The notes: generated by a model from the letters alone, not told the origin. 64,000 nt of DNA from JBEOJY01 sp040275305 (GCA_040275305.1 JBEOJY010000010.1:1-64000), one strand, 5' to 3'; shown: positions 52,457-62,106, counted from the first letter of the stretch. A program made the numbers and translations.

Positions 52457-53131
52457 ATGATCGACCTAAAATTCGAAACGCTCCCCGCCACCGAAGCGCA
52501 GAAGCTGGTCGACGCTATCGCGTCGGACATCAAGCCGATCACGCTGACGAGAGATAAAACGAATGTGCAGGTCGCCTCCCTGCCCTTCTATGACGATTTC
52601 AGGCTTTACGCGCTGTCGGACATGACGATTCCCATGCCGAACACGCGCTACATGCTCTACAAACCCGGCGACGCAAGCTTATTGAACTGGACCAACGAGG
52701 CGATCTACAGCGTCAACGAACGCGCGCCCATCAAGCTGGACAAAAATTCAGCCGTGATCTACGCCAAGTTCTTCTTCCACTTCGTGCGCGGACAATTGGG
52801 GCGCTTCATCATCGTCGAGAAACCCGAAGAAGTCGTCTGGCTCTCAAGCGCCAACGCCAAGGAAAAGGCCGACGTCAACGCAAGGCTCATGCCCGTCACT
52901 TACAAAGGCATTGGCCGCGATAATCTCTACACGCTGCAAGCGACCGTCGTGTTCAAGAACGCGCTGTTCAAAACCGACATCAAGATAGCGCCTTATGAAA
53001 TGGACGTGTTCGATCCCGACATCAACGCGCCGGAGCATTTCACCATCGGCCAGATGAAACTCGTGAACGAGGATCTTCTGCTTGAAGACCTGAACGTGCC
53101 CATCGACCCACCGCCCGGCGAATTCGGCTGA
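52457..53131 (+). CDS. Hypothetical protein
   Basis: A 224-aa protein with no signal or membrane segment. AGAGG precedes the ATG by four bases. Features are an N-terminal TEAQKLVDAIASDIKPITL, a central FYDDFRLYALSDMTI segment, and a C-terminal VFDPDINAPEHFTIG. I do not recognise a family, and its aromatic, acidic composition resembles uncharacterised proteobacterial proteins. It stands alone between the rpmA terminator and a repeat. Function unknown. Confidence 0.6.
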   Translation: MIDLKFETLPATEAQKLVDAIASDIKPITLTRDKTNVQVASLPFYDDFRLYALSDMTIPMPNTRYMLYKPGDASLLNWTNEAIYSVNERAPIKLDKNSAVIYAKFFFHFVRGQLGRFIIVEKPEEVVWLSSANAKEKADVNARLMPVTYKGIGRDNLYTLQATVVFKNALFKTDIKIAPYEMDVFDPDINAPEHFTIGQMKLVNEDLLLEDLNVPIDPPPGEFG

Positions 53132-53181
53132 TCCTGCTGCGCCAATAAACAGCCTTCTCTTTGCGCAAAAAAAATCATCGC

Positions 53182-53331
53182 AAAAAGAGCCGTCATCGCG
53201 AGGAAACCTCCGCCTGTAAGGCGGAGGTTGACGTGGCGATCCAGAGTCGCAAAGGCCTCTCTATCGACTCTGGATTGCCGCGTCGTCTCCCGCCTTGCGA
53301 GCGGGAAACTCCACACATGACGGCCCTTTTT
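53182..53331. repeat. Family B palindromic repeat
   Basis: A 150-bp unit with outer arms AAAAAGAGCCGTCAT and ATGACGGCCCTTTTT, inner arms GGCGATCCAGAGTC and GACTCTGGATTGCC, and a third pair around ACCTCCGCC/GGCGGAGGT. Same layout as 14708-14824. The rest of the gap (53132-53401) holds nothing else I can name. Confidence 0.82.
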
Positions 53332-53401
53332 GTGACGTTTGTCTCAGCAGATTCACAAAAGATCATCGACACAGACTTTATTGACGCAGAAGGACAACCC
53401 C

Positions 53402-54181
53402 CTATACCTTCTCCTTCATAAACGCCGCAATCGCCGCGCAAACTTCCTGCGGCTGCGTGAAATCGACGCGCGGATGGCGAAACGGCACCCAATGGAACCG
53501 CGCATACCACTGCGTCCCGTCATGCGCCGGCGCATTGTAATCGTAATGCGCGAGCGAACGGCAAGTCTCGCGCTCCAACTCGACATAGTTCAAATTATCC
53601 TGCTCGGATTCATATTCCGCCAACATCTTCGCCTTAAAAGCCCGCTCTTCCGGCGTCAGGATCAGCGCCTGCTCGCGCCCCGACAATTCTGGAAAAGTCT
53701 GGCTGTGCGCCTTGGCCCCGGCATAATTGTATTCGGCGAACTCCAGAACCGTCATCGCGCTTGAGGATTCCAGCCGCAGCCTTGCCGCCAGCGCGTTGGT
53801 CGCGTCGTGATCGGCGTTCCCTCCTTCATAAGCCGGAACCCATATCTGATCGATAGCGTTTTTCGTCGCGGCCTCGCGAATTTCGGCATAAGTCTGCCGC
53901 ATCTCGCGCCAGATATGCCGCGCCGGACGCTCCGACCAACCGACTGGCATAATTCCCAACTGAACGGACACGCGCTGCGCCTCAACGCGCCTGCGCATCA
54001 CGGCGCGTCCATAACGCCACTTCATCCACGGCCACATCACGGAACGCGCGACGCAGCCATGCGTCAAATAAAACGCGAAAATCTCCGCGCCGCGCGAACG
54101 CGCGCGCCCGATCGCGGCGCAACATCCCACCACTTCGTCATCGGGATGGGGAACCAGAATGAGAATACGACGACCATACAT
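53402..54181 (-). CDS. PIG-L-family deacetylase
   Basis: A 259-aa zinc deacetylase of the PIG-L/LmbE family, which removes acetyl groups from N-acetyl sugars or related substrates. ILILVPHPDDEVVGC (residues 5-19) carries the zinc motif HPDD, with the third ligand in the NADHDATN segment. The start at 54181 matches family starts. The upstream in-frame stretch to 54394 is repeat sequence and is rejected. The substrate is unknown; other members act on GlcNAc-inositol or teichoplanin-type sugars. Confidence 0.88.
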   Translation of the reverse strand: MYGRRILILVPHPDDEVVGCCAAIGRARSRGAEIFAFYLTHGCVARSVMWPWMKWRYGRAVMRRRVEAQRVSVQLGIMPVGWSERPARHIWREMRQTYAEIREAATKNAIDQIWVPAYEGGNADHDATNALAARLRLESSSAMTVLEFAEYNYAGAKAHSQTFPELSGREQALILTPEERAFKAKMLAEYESEQDNLNYVELERETCRSLAHYDYNAPAHDGTQWYARFHWVPFRHPRVDFTQPQEVCAAIAAFMKEKV

Positions 54182-54208
54182 GGGAACGATCCGAAAGGCG
54201 GGAAAGAC

Positions 54209-54354
54209 GGCGCAGTCTGATTCCCTCCCCCTTGCGGGGAGGGTTAGGGTGGGGGAACCAGAAGGCAGGCATCGGCAACCAATTATCAGGAAAACATTGC
54301 GGCAAGGATTGGATACCGGAGTTCCGAACACGGGGGAGGGAACTACGCATTGCT
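54209..54354. repeat. Family D repeat, internally deleted
   Basis: Left arm GGCGCAGTCTGATTCCCTCC with TTGCGGGGAGGGTTAGGGTG; the right end has CGGGGGAGGGAACTACGC. It is shorter (146 bp) than the 184-bp unit. It lies between the PIG-L start and the hemW 3' end. Confidence 0.65.
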
Positions 54355-54394
54355 TACGGCACAATCTATCCAAACTCAGGCCAACATACCACAA

Positions 54395-55708
54395 TCACGC
54401 CAACAAATACCCCAAAATCGCGTTGAGCCTCTGCAATCCTGCCGAGGTAAGCCCCATGGCCTTGTCGTCCTCGCGCCAATAACCTTCCTGCGCAAGCCTC
54501 GCCCTTTTCCCGGCAGGCAAATACTCGCCTAAAGGCATCCCAAACATCCCCCGCCAACGAGCGAGATCAATCCCCCGCGCAAGCCGTAACCCCATCATAA
54601 GCGCCTCGCGCATCGCCATATCGAGATCCAGAGGCTGAACCAACCGCGCCCCCTGCCCCTGCTCGCGCGCCTGCCGCATCCAGATTTCCGGCGCGCGGTG
54701 ATTGTCAATCGCTACACGATGATTACTTTTCGCTTCATGGTTCTCCCAACTACCAATGGGACACCCGCCTAGGCGGGTGGGACGACTGTATTTCGGAACG
54801 AACTTCCCCAAAACCCCGTCATGCCCGCGAAGGCGGGCATCCCATATGTTACTATCCTCGCCGACATAACGCCCATGCGCCCCCGGCCCGATCCCCACAT
54901 AGTCGCCATAGCGCCAATAGGTAAGATTGTGCCTGCTTTCCTGCCCTGCCCGCGCATGATTGGAAATCTCATAAGGAGGAAGCCCCGCCTCCGTCATCAT
55001 GCCCTGCGTCAACTCATACATCTCGACCGAAGGAATCTCCTCCGCCGTCAGAACCTCCCCACGCCTAACCCGCGTATGGAAAACCGTGTTCAGCTCGATG
55101 GTGAGTTGATAAAGCGACAAATGATCCCCCGCGAGCGCCAAAGCCTCGCGCAATTCCAGCTCCCATGCCGCCAGAGTTTGCCCGCGCCGCGCATAGATCA
55201 GATCGAACGAGAAGCGCGGAAAGATTTGCCGAGCAAGATCAATCGCCTGCAACGCTTCCTTGACGCTGTGAACGCGCCCTAAGAAACGCAAATCTTCCTC
55301 GCGCAAAGACTGAACGCCGAGCGATAAACGGTCGACTCCCGCCGCGCGGAACCCCGCGAATTTCCCGGCCTCCGCAGACCCCGGATTGGCCTCCAGCGTC
55401 ACTTCGACATCCGACCCGATCCCCCACAACCGCGCAATGGTTTCAAGAACATGCCCGACGGTTTCAACCTCCATCAGCGAGGGAGTCCCGCCGCCAAAAA
55501 AAACGGAACTAACGCGCCGATACGGCAACAGCCTCGCATAATGCTCAAGCTCGCGCCGATAGGCCTCGCGCCAGTCGCCCTCGTCCATAGCTCCCAACGC
55601 CGCGCCATCCCGCGCAAAGGAGTTGAAATCGCAATAAGGGCATTTGGCCTGACAAAACGGCCAGTGGACATAAATGGCTAGATCGCGCAACACCGATTGG
55701 CCCAACAC
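54395..55708 (-). CDS. hemW: Radical SAM heme chaperone HemW
   Basis: A 437-aa radical-SAM heme chaperone of the HemN-related family. The cluster motif CQAKCPYCDFNSF (residues 19-31) is CxxxCxxC, and GGGTPSLM and RLSLGVQSL follow. Residues about 283-333 do not look like HemW: they read through a palindromic repeat (nt about 54715-54866), giving DARLRGHDG and RPTRLGGCP. Family members usually have about 380-390 residues, so the insertion explains most of the excess. The start is GTG 55708, immediately after the hpnA stop. Confidence 0.9.
   Translation of the reverse strand: MLGQSVLRDLAIYVHWPFCQAKCPYCDFNSFARDGAALGAMDEGDWREAYRRELEHYARLLPYRRVSSVFFGGGTPSLMEVETVGHVLETIARLWGIGSDVEVTLEANPGSAEAGKFAGFRAAGVDRLSLGVQSLREEDLRFLGRVHSVKEALQAIDLARQIFPRFSFDLIYARRGQTLAAWELELREALALAGDHLSLYQLTIELNTVFHTRVRRGEVLTAEEIPSVEMYELTQGMMTEAGLPPYEISNHARAGQESRHNLTYWRYGDYVGIGPGAHGRYVGEDSNIWDARLRGHDGVLGKFVPKYSRPTRLGGCPIGSWENHEAKSNHRVAIDNHRAPEIWMRQAREQGQGARLVQPLDLDMAMREALMMGLRLARGIDLARWRGMFGMPLGEYLPAGKRARLAQEGYWREDDKAMGLTSAGLQRLNAILGYLLA
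54715..54866. repeat. Family C repeat inserted in frame in hemW
   Basis: ATGGGACACCCGCCTAGGCG near 54758 and CCCGCGAAGGCGGGCATCCC near 54827 are inverted partners of the family C type, also found at 15621-15649 and 47184-47305. The frame runs through. About 50 residues are added between GPGAHGR and the RAPEIWM segment. Confidence 0.8.
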
Positions 55709-56713
55709 TCAACAATACCCGTTCGCGCGAAACCATGCGAGCGCGTCCGCGATGGCAAGCCGCGCTGGCCGCGCCTGATAACCAAGCGCCTTGTGCGCCT
55801 TGGCCGAAGAGAAATACATCTTTTTCTTCGCCATCTTCAAACCGTCGAGCGTGACGAATGGCTCCCGGCCCGTCACGCGCGCGACAAGCTCCGCCACAAA
55901 CGCCATGGGGTAAATCAATTCGCGCGGCAGCTTGACCGTCGGAGCCTTCCGCCCAGTCTGCGACGCCACCAGCGCCAGAATCTCGCCGAGCCCTAGATTT
56001 TCGCCGCCGAGAATATAGCGCTCCCCCACCTGCCCGCGCTCATAGGCCAACAAGTGGCCCATCGCCACATCGTCCACATGCGCGATGTTAAGCCCCGTAT
56101 CAACATAGGCAGGCATGCGCCCCAGCGCCGCCTCGACGATCACGCGCCCCGTCGGCGTCGGCTTGATATCGCGCGGCCCTATCGGCGTCGAAGGATTGAC
56201 AATCACCGCCGGAAGCGCCTCCTCGCGAATCATGCGCCGCACCTCTTCCTCGGCCAAAAACTTCGAACGTTTGTACGTCCCCACCATATCGGTAAACCTG
56301 ACCGGCGTATCTTCGCGTGAAGGCGTCCCATCCTTGTTGATCCCAAGCGCCGCGACCGAGCTTGTGTAAACGATCCGCTCAACCCCGGCCTCCAGCGCCC
56401 TCGACATCAACGCTTTCGTGCCCTCAACATTGATCTTGTTCATCGCCGCCGCGTCAGGCACCCAGATTCTGTAATCCGCCGCGACATGGAAAAGAGCCTG
56501 ACACCCTTCAAGCGCCGCTGCATAGCTTTCCGGCTGCCCAAGATCGCCCTCGACCACCTCCAGCGCCCCTTGCAATCCGGCAAGATTGCGCCGATCGCTC
56601 CCGCGCCGCGCCAACGCGCGCAAAGAATGCCCCTTAGCCAATAGCAATCGCGCGACCGCCGACCCGACGAATCCCGTCGCGCCAGTCAAAAACATTAGAT
56701 GTGATGAAGACAT
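55709..56713 (-). CDS. hpnA: HpnA-like NAD-dependent sugar epimerase
   Basis: A 334-aa short-chain/epimerase family enzyme. It has the dinucleotide motif TGATGFVGSAVARLL, ALFHVAADYRIWVPD, VYTSSVAALGI and the catalytic YKRSK (YxxxK). The HVAADYR-VPD segment matches hopanoid-associated sugar epimerases (HpnA, TIGR03466). It directly precedes hemW in one operon. No other hopanoid gene is near. A related nucleotide-sugar epimerase is the alternative. Confidence 0.85.
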   Translation of the reverse strand: MSSSHLMFLTGATGFVGSAVARLLLAKGHSLRALARRGSDRRNLAGLQGALEVVEGDLGQPESYAAALEGCQALFHVAADYRIWVPDAAAMNKINVEGTKALMSRALEAGVERIVYTSSVAALGINKDGTPSREDTPVRFTDMVGTYKRSKFLAEEEVRRMIREEALPAVIVNPSTPIGPRDIKPTPTGRVIVEAALGRMPAYVDTGLNIAHVDDVAMGHLLAYERGQVGERYILGGENLGLGEILALVASQTGRKAPTVKLPRELIYPMAFVAELVARVTGREPFVTLDGLKMAKKKMYFSSAKAHKALGYQARPARLAIADALAWFRANGYC

Positions 56714-56810
56714 AAGACCTTCTTTTCCTTCAAAGCTTGATCATGAGAATACCAGCATAAACTCTCACCGCGCGAGAATATAGTTGTGTCGATTAATTTC
56801 AATAGCATGT

Positions 56811-56836
56811 ATACTTATTGCGCCTGAAGAGTTGGC
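56811..56836. repeat. Single end of a family E element
   Basis: TATACTTATTGCGCCTGAAG then AGTTGG, near-identical to the ends of the element at 17652-17870. No partner end is found up to 57092, so this is a solo end. Confidence 0.55.
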
Positions 56837-56917
56837 AAAAACCCACCGACAACAAAATCAGGAAGCATACCAAGAACGATGATAACGAAAACGAAACGTC
56901 CAATCCGAAATCCATCC

Positions 56918-56954
56918 GTTCCGCTTACCGGAACTCAGGTTAACCAAATATAAA
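56918..56954 (+). promoter_or_regulatory. Possible promoter and inverted repeat before pilus operon
   Basis: TTACCG (56925-56930) and TATAAA (56949-56954) with an 18-bp spacer. The inverted repeat GTTCCG/CGGAAC (56918-56934) overlaps the -35, so it could be an operator. The gap between hpnA and the pilus genes is 379 bp; the solo repeat end at 56811 is its only other feature. Confidence 0.3.
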
Positions 56955-57092
56955 CCACAGACTTCCTTAAATATACTCAGCCAGAATTGCGTTCAACGTC
57001 CCGAAGCACCGTCTTGGGAACAGTTTCGCCTTATCTCAAAGGTTGCTTGAAAGAACAAACAACCGCGCCATAGACCTCAAGGAGACGCTTCA

Positions 57093-58931
57093 GTGAACCG
57101 CAACATACTCTTCAAGACCACGGTCCTGACGCTGTCATTGTGCATAGGAGCCTGCGCGGGGTCAAACATCCCCGCCGCCAAATCCACGACGGGCCGCAAC
57201 CCACAAGTCGCCGAAGTGCCGTCGCAAGACGAAACCGTGCGCGGCGAAAGCGAACCCGCCGTCGTCACGCTCGACATCGGCGATGCGCTGTCCGAACGCC
57301 GCCTATCGAACAGCGACGATCTACCCTCCAAAATCATCATCCCCACGACCAACCTCAACGCCGTCCCGATCACAGCCGCGCTGCAGGCCGTTCTGGCAGG
57401 CACCGACATCGCCCTATCATGGGATACCGGCACGCTGGGCAACCGCCTCGTCACGGTCGTGAACCTCAGCGGCCCGCTTCCCAGAGTGGTCGACCGTATC
57501 TGCGCCGCCGCGAAAGTCTTCTGCTCCTATCGCAACGGATCGTTAGATCTGCATGAAAAAGAAACCTTCGTCGTAAGTCTGCCCCCGTTAGCCAAAACGC
57601 TCAGCGCCAGCGCGGCAGGCACATCTACCTCCTCATCCTCCTCCTCTTCCTCATCTTCGTCGGGATCGAGCGCCAACAGCATGGTCGACGCGATCGACCA
57701 ACTGATCGGCGGGAAATCGCAAGTGGACGAACAGGGCGGCAACATCATCTATACCGCCGATGTCGAAAGCCAGTCCCGCGTCAGCCGCTATCTCGAACAG
57801 CTCCGCAACGGACGCCCGCTCGTGGTGCTCCAACTCTATATCTGGGAAGTCACATTGAATAAGGAGAACGCGGCAGGCATCAATTGGTCACAATTCAAAC
57901 CAAAGGATATCGGCCTTGGCCTGACCAAATTGGCCCTAAGCGGCGCATCGTCTTTCGCCTCGATTTCCGGAACGTCGGGCAGCATGAGCGTAGGCGCCGT
58001 CACCACGGGCAACATTGATACCTCCTCGGTCATCAGCTTCCTGTCCACACAAGGCCGCGTCCAGACCATCAGCAGCCCACAAGTTACCTTCGTGTCAGGC
58101 TCCAGCGCGGAACTGAAAGTGGGCGGCAAGCAGCGCTACATCTCGCAGGTAGGCCAACTCGTTACCAGCAACAACACCAGCGGCACTTCCGGTGCCACCG
58201 CAGGCAACGCCAGCAACAATACCGTTAGCACCGACAGCATTGATACCGGCCTCTCGGTCGCCGTATCTGGCGCATACGAAAGCGGCATCGTCTTCGCGAA
58301 TCTTGGCATCAACCTGACAAACCTCGTTAGCCTCAACCCGACATCGAGTGGCGGCAGCACCATTGATCTGCCTGAAACCACCGACCAGAAAATCAGCACC
58401 GTTATCCGCGTCCGTCCCGGCGACAATCTGGTCATGGCAGGACTTGTGTCGTCGCGCGACACCAACGACCGCGAAGGCGTCCCCATCGGCATGAACAGCC
58501 GCATCCCAACCTACGGCAGCGACAAGCTGGAAAATCATGAGCTTGTCATCATCGTCAAGCCTTCCGTGATCCTGTTCTCGGACGCCAACGCGCGCAAAGC
58601 CAGAAAGGCAGCGGAACACACCTCCTTGCCGACCCCCATGCTGATCGATCAAGAAGGCGCGCGCAGCATCGCGCTACCGCAACTCCCCGCGCCACAACGG
58701 CAAAACCCCCAACCAGTGGTCGAGGATATTCCGCCCTTGCCGCGCGGCACGCGCCTGCTGGCAAGGCCAACGCCAAACCAATCCACCACAGCCGTGTTAA
58801 AGGGGGACGACGGCGCTCCAGTCGGAACCAACATGATGCAAAGAGGCCTCGCCAACGCCTTCGACTCCGTGGCGCAAACAATGCAGCCCGCTACGACCCA
58901 TGCCCCGCTTTCCAGAGGAGCGATGCCATGA
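57093..58931 (+). CDS. Type IVb pilus/type II-like secretin (PilN family)
   Basis: A 612-aa outer-membrane lipoprotein secretin. The lipobox is LCIGAC with acylated Cys21. The N-terminal domains are residues 50-200, with a long serine run (residues about 172-190). The secretin domain covers residues 210-500, with QTISSPQVTFVSGSSAELKVG, RVRPGDNLVMAGLVSSRD and LENHELVIIVKPSVILF. It is closest to PilN/BfpB of type IVb pili. GTG start with AAGGAG eight bases upstream. The last 110 residues are a proline-rich tail. It heads a run of coupled genes. Confidence 0.88.
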   Translation: MNRNILFKTTVLTLSLCIGACAGSNIPAAKSTTGRNPQVAEVPSQDETVRGESEPAVVTLDIGDALSERRLSNSDDLPSKIIIPTTNLNAVPITAALQAVLAGTDIALSWDTGTLGNRLVTVVNLSGPLPRVVDRICAAAKVFCSYRNGSLDLHEKETFVVSLPPLAKTLSASAAGTSTSSSSSSSSSSSGSSANSMVDAIDQLIGGKSQVDEQGGNIIYTADVESQSRVSRYLEQLRNGRPLVVLQLYIWEVTLNKENAAGINWSQFKPKDIGLGLTKLALSGASSFASISGTSGSMSVGAVTTGNIDTSSVISFLSTQGRVQTISSPQVTFVSGSSAELKVGGKQRYISQVGQLVTSNNTSGTSGATAGNASNNTVSTDSIDTGLSVAVSGAYESGIVFANLGINLTNLVSLNPTSSGGSTIDLPETTDQKISTVIRVRPGDNLVMAGLVSSRDTNDREGVPIGMNSRIPTYGSDKLENHELVIIVKPSVILFSDANARKARKAAEHTSLPTPMLIDQEGARSIALPQLPAPQRQNPQPVVEDIPPLPRGTRLLARPTPNQSTTAVLKGDDGAPVGTNMMQRGLANAFDSVAQTMQPATTHAPLSRGAMP

Positions 58932-60352
58932 AGCCGTCTGCCCGTCAAAAATCTCGCCTCGCTTCCTTCATGACGGTAATTCTCGCAAGGCCGCGCAACG
59001 TCATACGCGCGATATGCCTCGTCACGCTTGTGACGATATTCGCCTATCTTCCTGAATCAAAAACGACCTTTGCGCGCGATGCCGCCTTTGTGACCCCCGG
59101 CGCGGCGGCAACCTCCACCAGCGCGTCATCGACGGAAGGCGCCGTGCGCGTAGAACCGAAAAGCGAAATCGACACCGGAGAATCCATCCTCACCGTCGCG
59201 CGGCGCACCACACTCTTCTTCGTAAATCAAAGCGGCACATTGCTCCAGATTGAGAAAATCTCTCTGAACAGCGACGGCAACGTCACGGCGGAAATCACCG
59301 CCGACGATTGTTCCAAACAAGGAAGCCTCGGCCCCACTGTCCGCTGTTCCGTCGAAGTCGCGATCACGCCAAACAGCCCCGGCACCTGGAGCGTCGAAAC
59401 CCTCATGACTCACAGCGGCGCTGGCCGCATCGCGCGCGCGAAACTAACCGGGAAAACCTCAGGAACCACCGCCGAGAAAAAAGACAACGGCCTCTCGCTC
59501 AGCACCAAGGACATCAAACCCGTCGACTTCAGCTCAATCGACGTAGGCCAAGGCAAGGTCGTGCGCTCAGCCCTCATGGTCAACGACAGTCCGGACCCAA
59601 TTACCATTTACTCCATTGACGTCATCGAGGCCGAAAACGGCCTGCAAAGGCTCGATCAGGGCTGCGCCGTCGATATGGAACTCAAATCGGGCGAATCCTG
59701 CCCCGTCACGCTGGTCTGGACTCCCGCCAGCGAAGGATTGATCTCGACCGACCTCATCATCCGGCACAGCGGTCGCCTCGGCTTCGCCGTCATCCCCATT
59801 CGCGGCGCGGCCAAAGGCGAAATGGCAACGTCTTCATCCTCATCAGGAAGAGGCTCTGGTTCCTTAAGATCAAGCGGAGAAGGCAAGTTATCGTCCTTGG
59901 CGCCGCCGCTCAGCGCAAATGATGTCGAAAAAGCGCTCAGCTCGGCCATCTCGAACAACGATCTTGGCCACGCAGCGTCTCTATCCACAACCATCAAAAC
60001 CCCTGAAAGTATCATGCTGCGCCTGATCGGCACCGTGGGCCACCGCGCCGTGATCCTGAAACCCGACAGCACCACGGCTGTGGTCGAAATGGGCAACGAC
60101 TTTGAAACCGGCGAAGGCAAGGCGACCCTGATGATGGTGACCGCCAAATCGGTGGACATTTCCTACGATGGCAAGCGCCTCACGCTGCCGCTCGAAGCCG
60201 CGCCGGAACTGATCGCCAACGCGCCTAGCGTAAATTATGACATCCAAATCGGAGAAAAAAGCGACAAGAATTCCTCCCGCCAAACGACCAAAACATCCTC
60301 GTCGTCCAATGCATATCGGACCGGCCCTGAAGTCGCCGGGAGAGGCAAATGA
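58928..60352 (+). CDS. Ig-like plus PilP/GspC-like pilus protein
   Basis: A 474-aa protein with an N-terminal hydrophobic segment (residues 25-42), then two Ig-like beta modules (residues 65-175 and 190-300) with CSKQGSLGPTVRCSVEV-type pairs, a serine/glycine linker (residues 303-320), and a C-terminal module MLRLIGTVGHRAVILKPDST with VVEMGNDFETG. The last module resembles the HR domain of GspC/PilP, which joins the secretin to the inner-membrane platform. It overlaps the secretin gene by 4 bp and the ATPase gene by 4 bp. The combination of Ig modules with a PilP-like end is unusual. Assignment is from pattern only. Confidence 0.6.
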   Translation: MKPSARQKSRLASFMTVILARPRNVIRAICLVTLVTIFAYLPESKTTFARDAAFVTPGAAATSTSASSTEGAVRVEPKSEIDTGESILTVARRTTLFFVNQSGTLLQIEKISLNSDGNVTAEITADDCSKQGSLGPTVRCSVEVAITPNSPGTWSVETLMTHSGAGRIARAKLTGKTSGTTAEKKDNGLSLSTKDIKPVDFSSIDVGQGKVVRSALMVNDSPDPITIYSIDVIEAENGLQRLDQGCAVDMELKSGESCPVTLVWTPASEGLISTDLIIRHSGRLGFAVIPIRGAAKGEMATSSSSSGRGSGSLRSSGEGKLSSLAPPLSANDVEKALSSAISNNDLGHAASLSTTIKTPESIMLRLIGTVGHRAVILKPDSTTAVVEMGNDFETGEGKATLMMVTAKSVDISYDGKRLTLPLEAAPELIANAPSVNYDIQIGEKSDKNSSRQTTKTSSSSNAYRTGPEVAGRGK

Positions 60353-62106
60353 CCGAATTCGCATCCCCAAGCGAGCGCGCGACGAAAGCCGAAGCCTTAA
60401 ACATAAGCCCACGGCACTACGACCTTGCGCTGGCCGAGCAGACCATGCGCCGCGCAGGTGGGCGCTACCTGTCCATAGAAGAAATCCTGCGCCGCAACGG
60501 CTTTGTGGCGGAAGTCCGCAACGAACCCGGCAAATCGCGCACAGCCACCAACGAAGACATGACGACGCAGGCCCTGCGCCTCTACGTCTCGTCCGCCAAT
60601 CAAGCCGCCATGGGCATCTGCCTGCTGGAACTGCGCGACGGGGTGCTCAAAATAGCCGTCGGCGACCGCCTTGACGACGCCGATCTGGTCCGCATCTCCA
60701 ACGCGCTGCAACGCGCCAATCACGCGGTGCGAAAAGTCGACGTCGAGCCTTGGGACCGCGCCGAGCTGGTACGCCTCATGCGCGCGCAAAGCGAAATGGC
60801 GGGCGAACGCCTCTTGCGTATCCTCGCAGCGCTTGCGCGCGACTCCGACGACGCGATGCTGGTCGAAGAAGCGGTGAACAACATTCTGGCCGAAGCGCTC
60901 GAAAGCCGCACCTCGGATATCCACCTAACCCTTCAAGACGACGACGCGCGTTGCTGGATCCGGTACCGCATCGACGGCGACTTAATGTACAAGCACCTGA
61001 TCCCCCATCGGGTGATGGCCCCCATCGTCACGCGCATAAAGACCGACGCCAAGATGGACGCTGCCGACCGCCAACATCCGCAAGACGGCCGTCTCGCCTT
61101 CGAATGGCAAGGCCGTATGATCGACGTGCGCTGCGCCGCTCTCCCGGTCGCCCCAGCCGGCGAAAAGCTTACCCTCCGCCTGCTCGACCGCGAAAATCTC
61201 CGCAGCTTCGACGAACTGTTCCTGCACGCTCCCATCGTGGCCAGCCGTCTGCGCAAAACCATCCATGGCCATACCAAAGACGGCGGACTAATCGTCGTGA
61301 GCGGCCCCACCGGCTCCGGTAAATCGACGACGCTCTACGGCATCATTCAGGAAATCGACCGCGCGCAACGCGCCGTCTATTCGGTCGAAGCCCCGGTTGA
61401 ATACGACATGCCACTCGTGGATCAAACCTCCGTCACCGACAATTCAGCCAACAATATCGCCGACATCATCCGCGCCCTCATGCGCCACGATCCAGACGTG
61501 ATCATCGTCGGAGAAATGCGCGACAACGACACCGTCGAAGCCGCCTTGCGTGCCACCGAATCAGGCCACCTTGTCATCACCACCGTCCACTCGGTCGACG
61601 CCCTGCACACGCTCGACCGCATCGACGGATTCTTAAGTTCCGCCTACCGCACCAGCGGTCTTTACATTCTCGGCCACGCGCTTGTCGCCAGCCTGTCGCA
61701 ACGCCTCGTCAAAACCATTTGCCCGGCCTGCCACAAAACAAGCGCCGCGCATGAAGTTTTCAAGGATAAGAACCGCTGCGCGGAAATCGGTCTCGACCCG
61801 GACAGCAAAGTCGCGCTTGTCAACAAAGGCGGCTGCGATCTATGCAACCACACCGGCTTCCTCGGACGAACCCTCGCGCTCGAAGCGATGTTCCCGCCCG
61901 AAGATCAGGCCAGCCGCCGCGCGATCACAGAAATGATGGTCTCGAACGTGACATCCTCCATCGTGGAAGTGCAAGGAACCATCTACATCCCGCGCCGCCA
62001 ATCGCTGATCGACCTAATCCGCCGCAACGCCATCGACGCCAACATGGGCGCGGCCCTCCTGATCGAGGAAGCCGCCTCGCGCCAGAGTCGCGGAGGCCCG
62101 ATATGA
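60349..62106 (+). CDS. Type IV pilus/type II secretion ATPase (GspE/PilQ family)
   Basis: A 585-aa hexameric ATPase that drives pilus assembly or secretion. Walker A GPTGSGKST is near residues 319-327, the Asp box and DPDVIIVGEMRDNDTVEAA (Walker B) near 380, and the His box TTVHSVDALHTLDR. A zinc-binding set CPACHK (458) and CDLC (496) marks the GspE/PilB branch. The N-terminal 150 residues resemble an MSHE_N-type domain. The start and the stop overlap the neighbours by 4 bp each. Confidence 0.92.
   Translation: MTEFASPSERATKAEALNISPRHYDLALAEQTMRRAGGRYLSIEEILRRNGFVAEVRNEPGKSRTATNEDMTTQALRLYVSSANQAAMGICLLELRDGVLKIAVGDRLDDADLVRISNALQRANHAVRKVDVEPWDRAELVRLMRAQSEMAGERLLRILAALARDSDDAMLVEEAVNNILAEALESRTSDIHLTLQDDDARCWIRYRIDGDLMYKHLIPHRVMAPIVTRIKTDAKMDAADRQHPQDGRLAFEWQGRMIDVRCAALPVAPAGEKLTLRLLDRENLRSFDELFLHAPIVASRLRKTIHGHTKDGGLIVVSGPTGSGKSTTLYGIIQEIDRAQRAVYSVEAPVEYDMPLVDQTSVTDNSANNIADIIRALMRHDPDVIIVGEMRDNDTVEAALRATESGHLVITTVHSVDALHTLDRIDGFLSSAYRTSGLYILGHALVASLSQRLVKTICPACHKTSAAHEVFKDKNRCAEIGLDPDSKVALVNKGGCDLCNHTGFLGRTLALEAMFPPEDQASRRAITEMMVSNVTSSIVEVQGTIYIPRRQSLIDLIRRNAIDANMGAALLIEEAASRQSRGGPI

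Noticed and set aside
54182..54394. N-terminal extension of the PIG-L gene
   Set aside because: It translates the family D repeat at 54209-54354; MYGRRILIL at 54181 is the family start.
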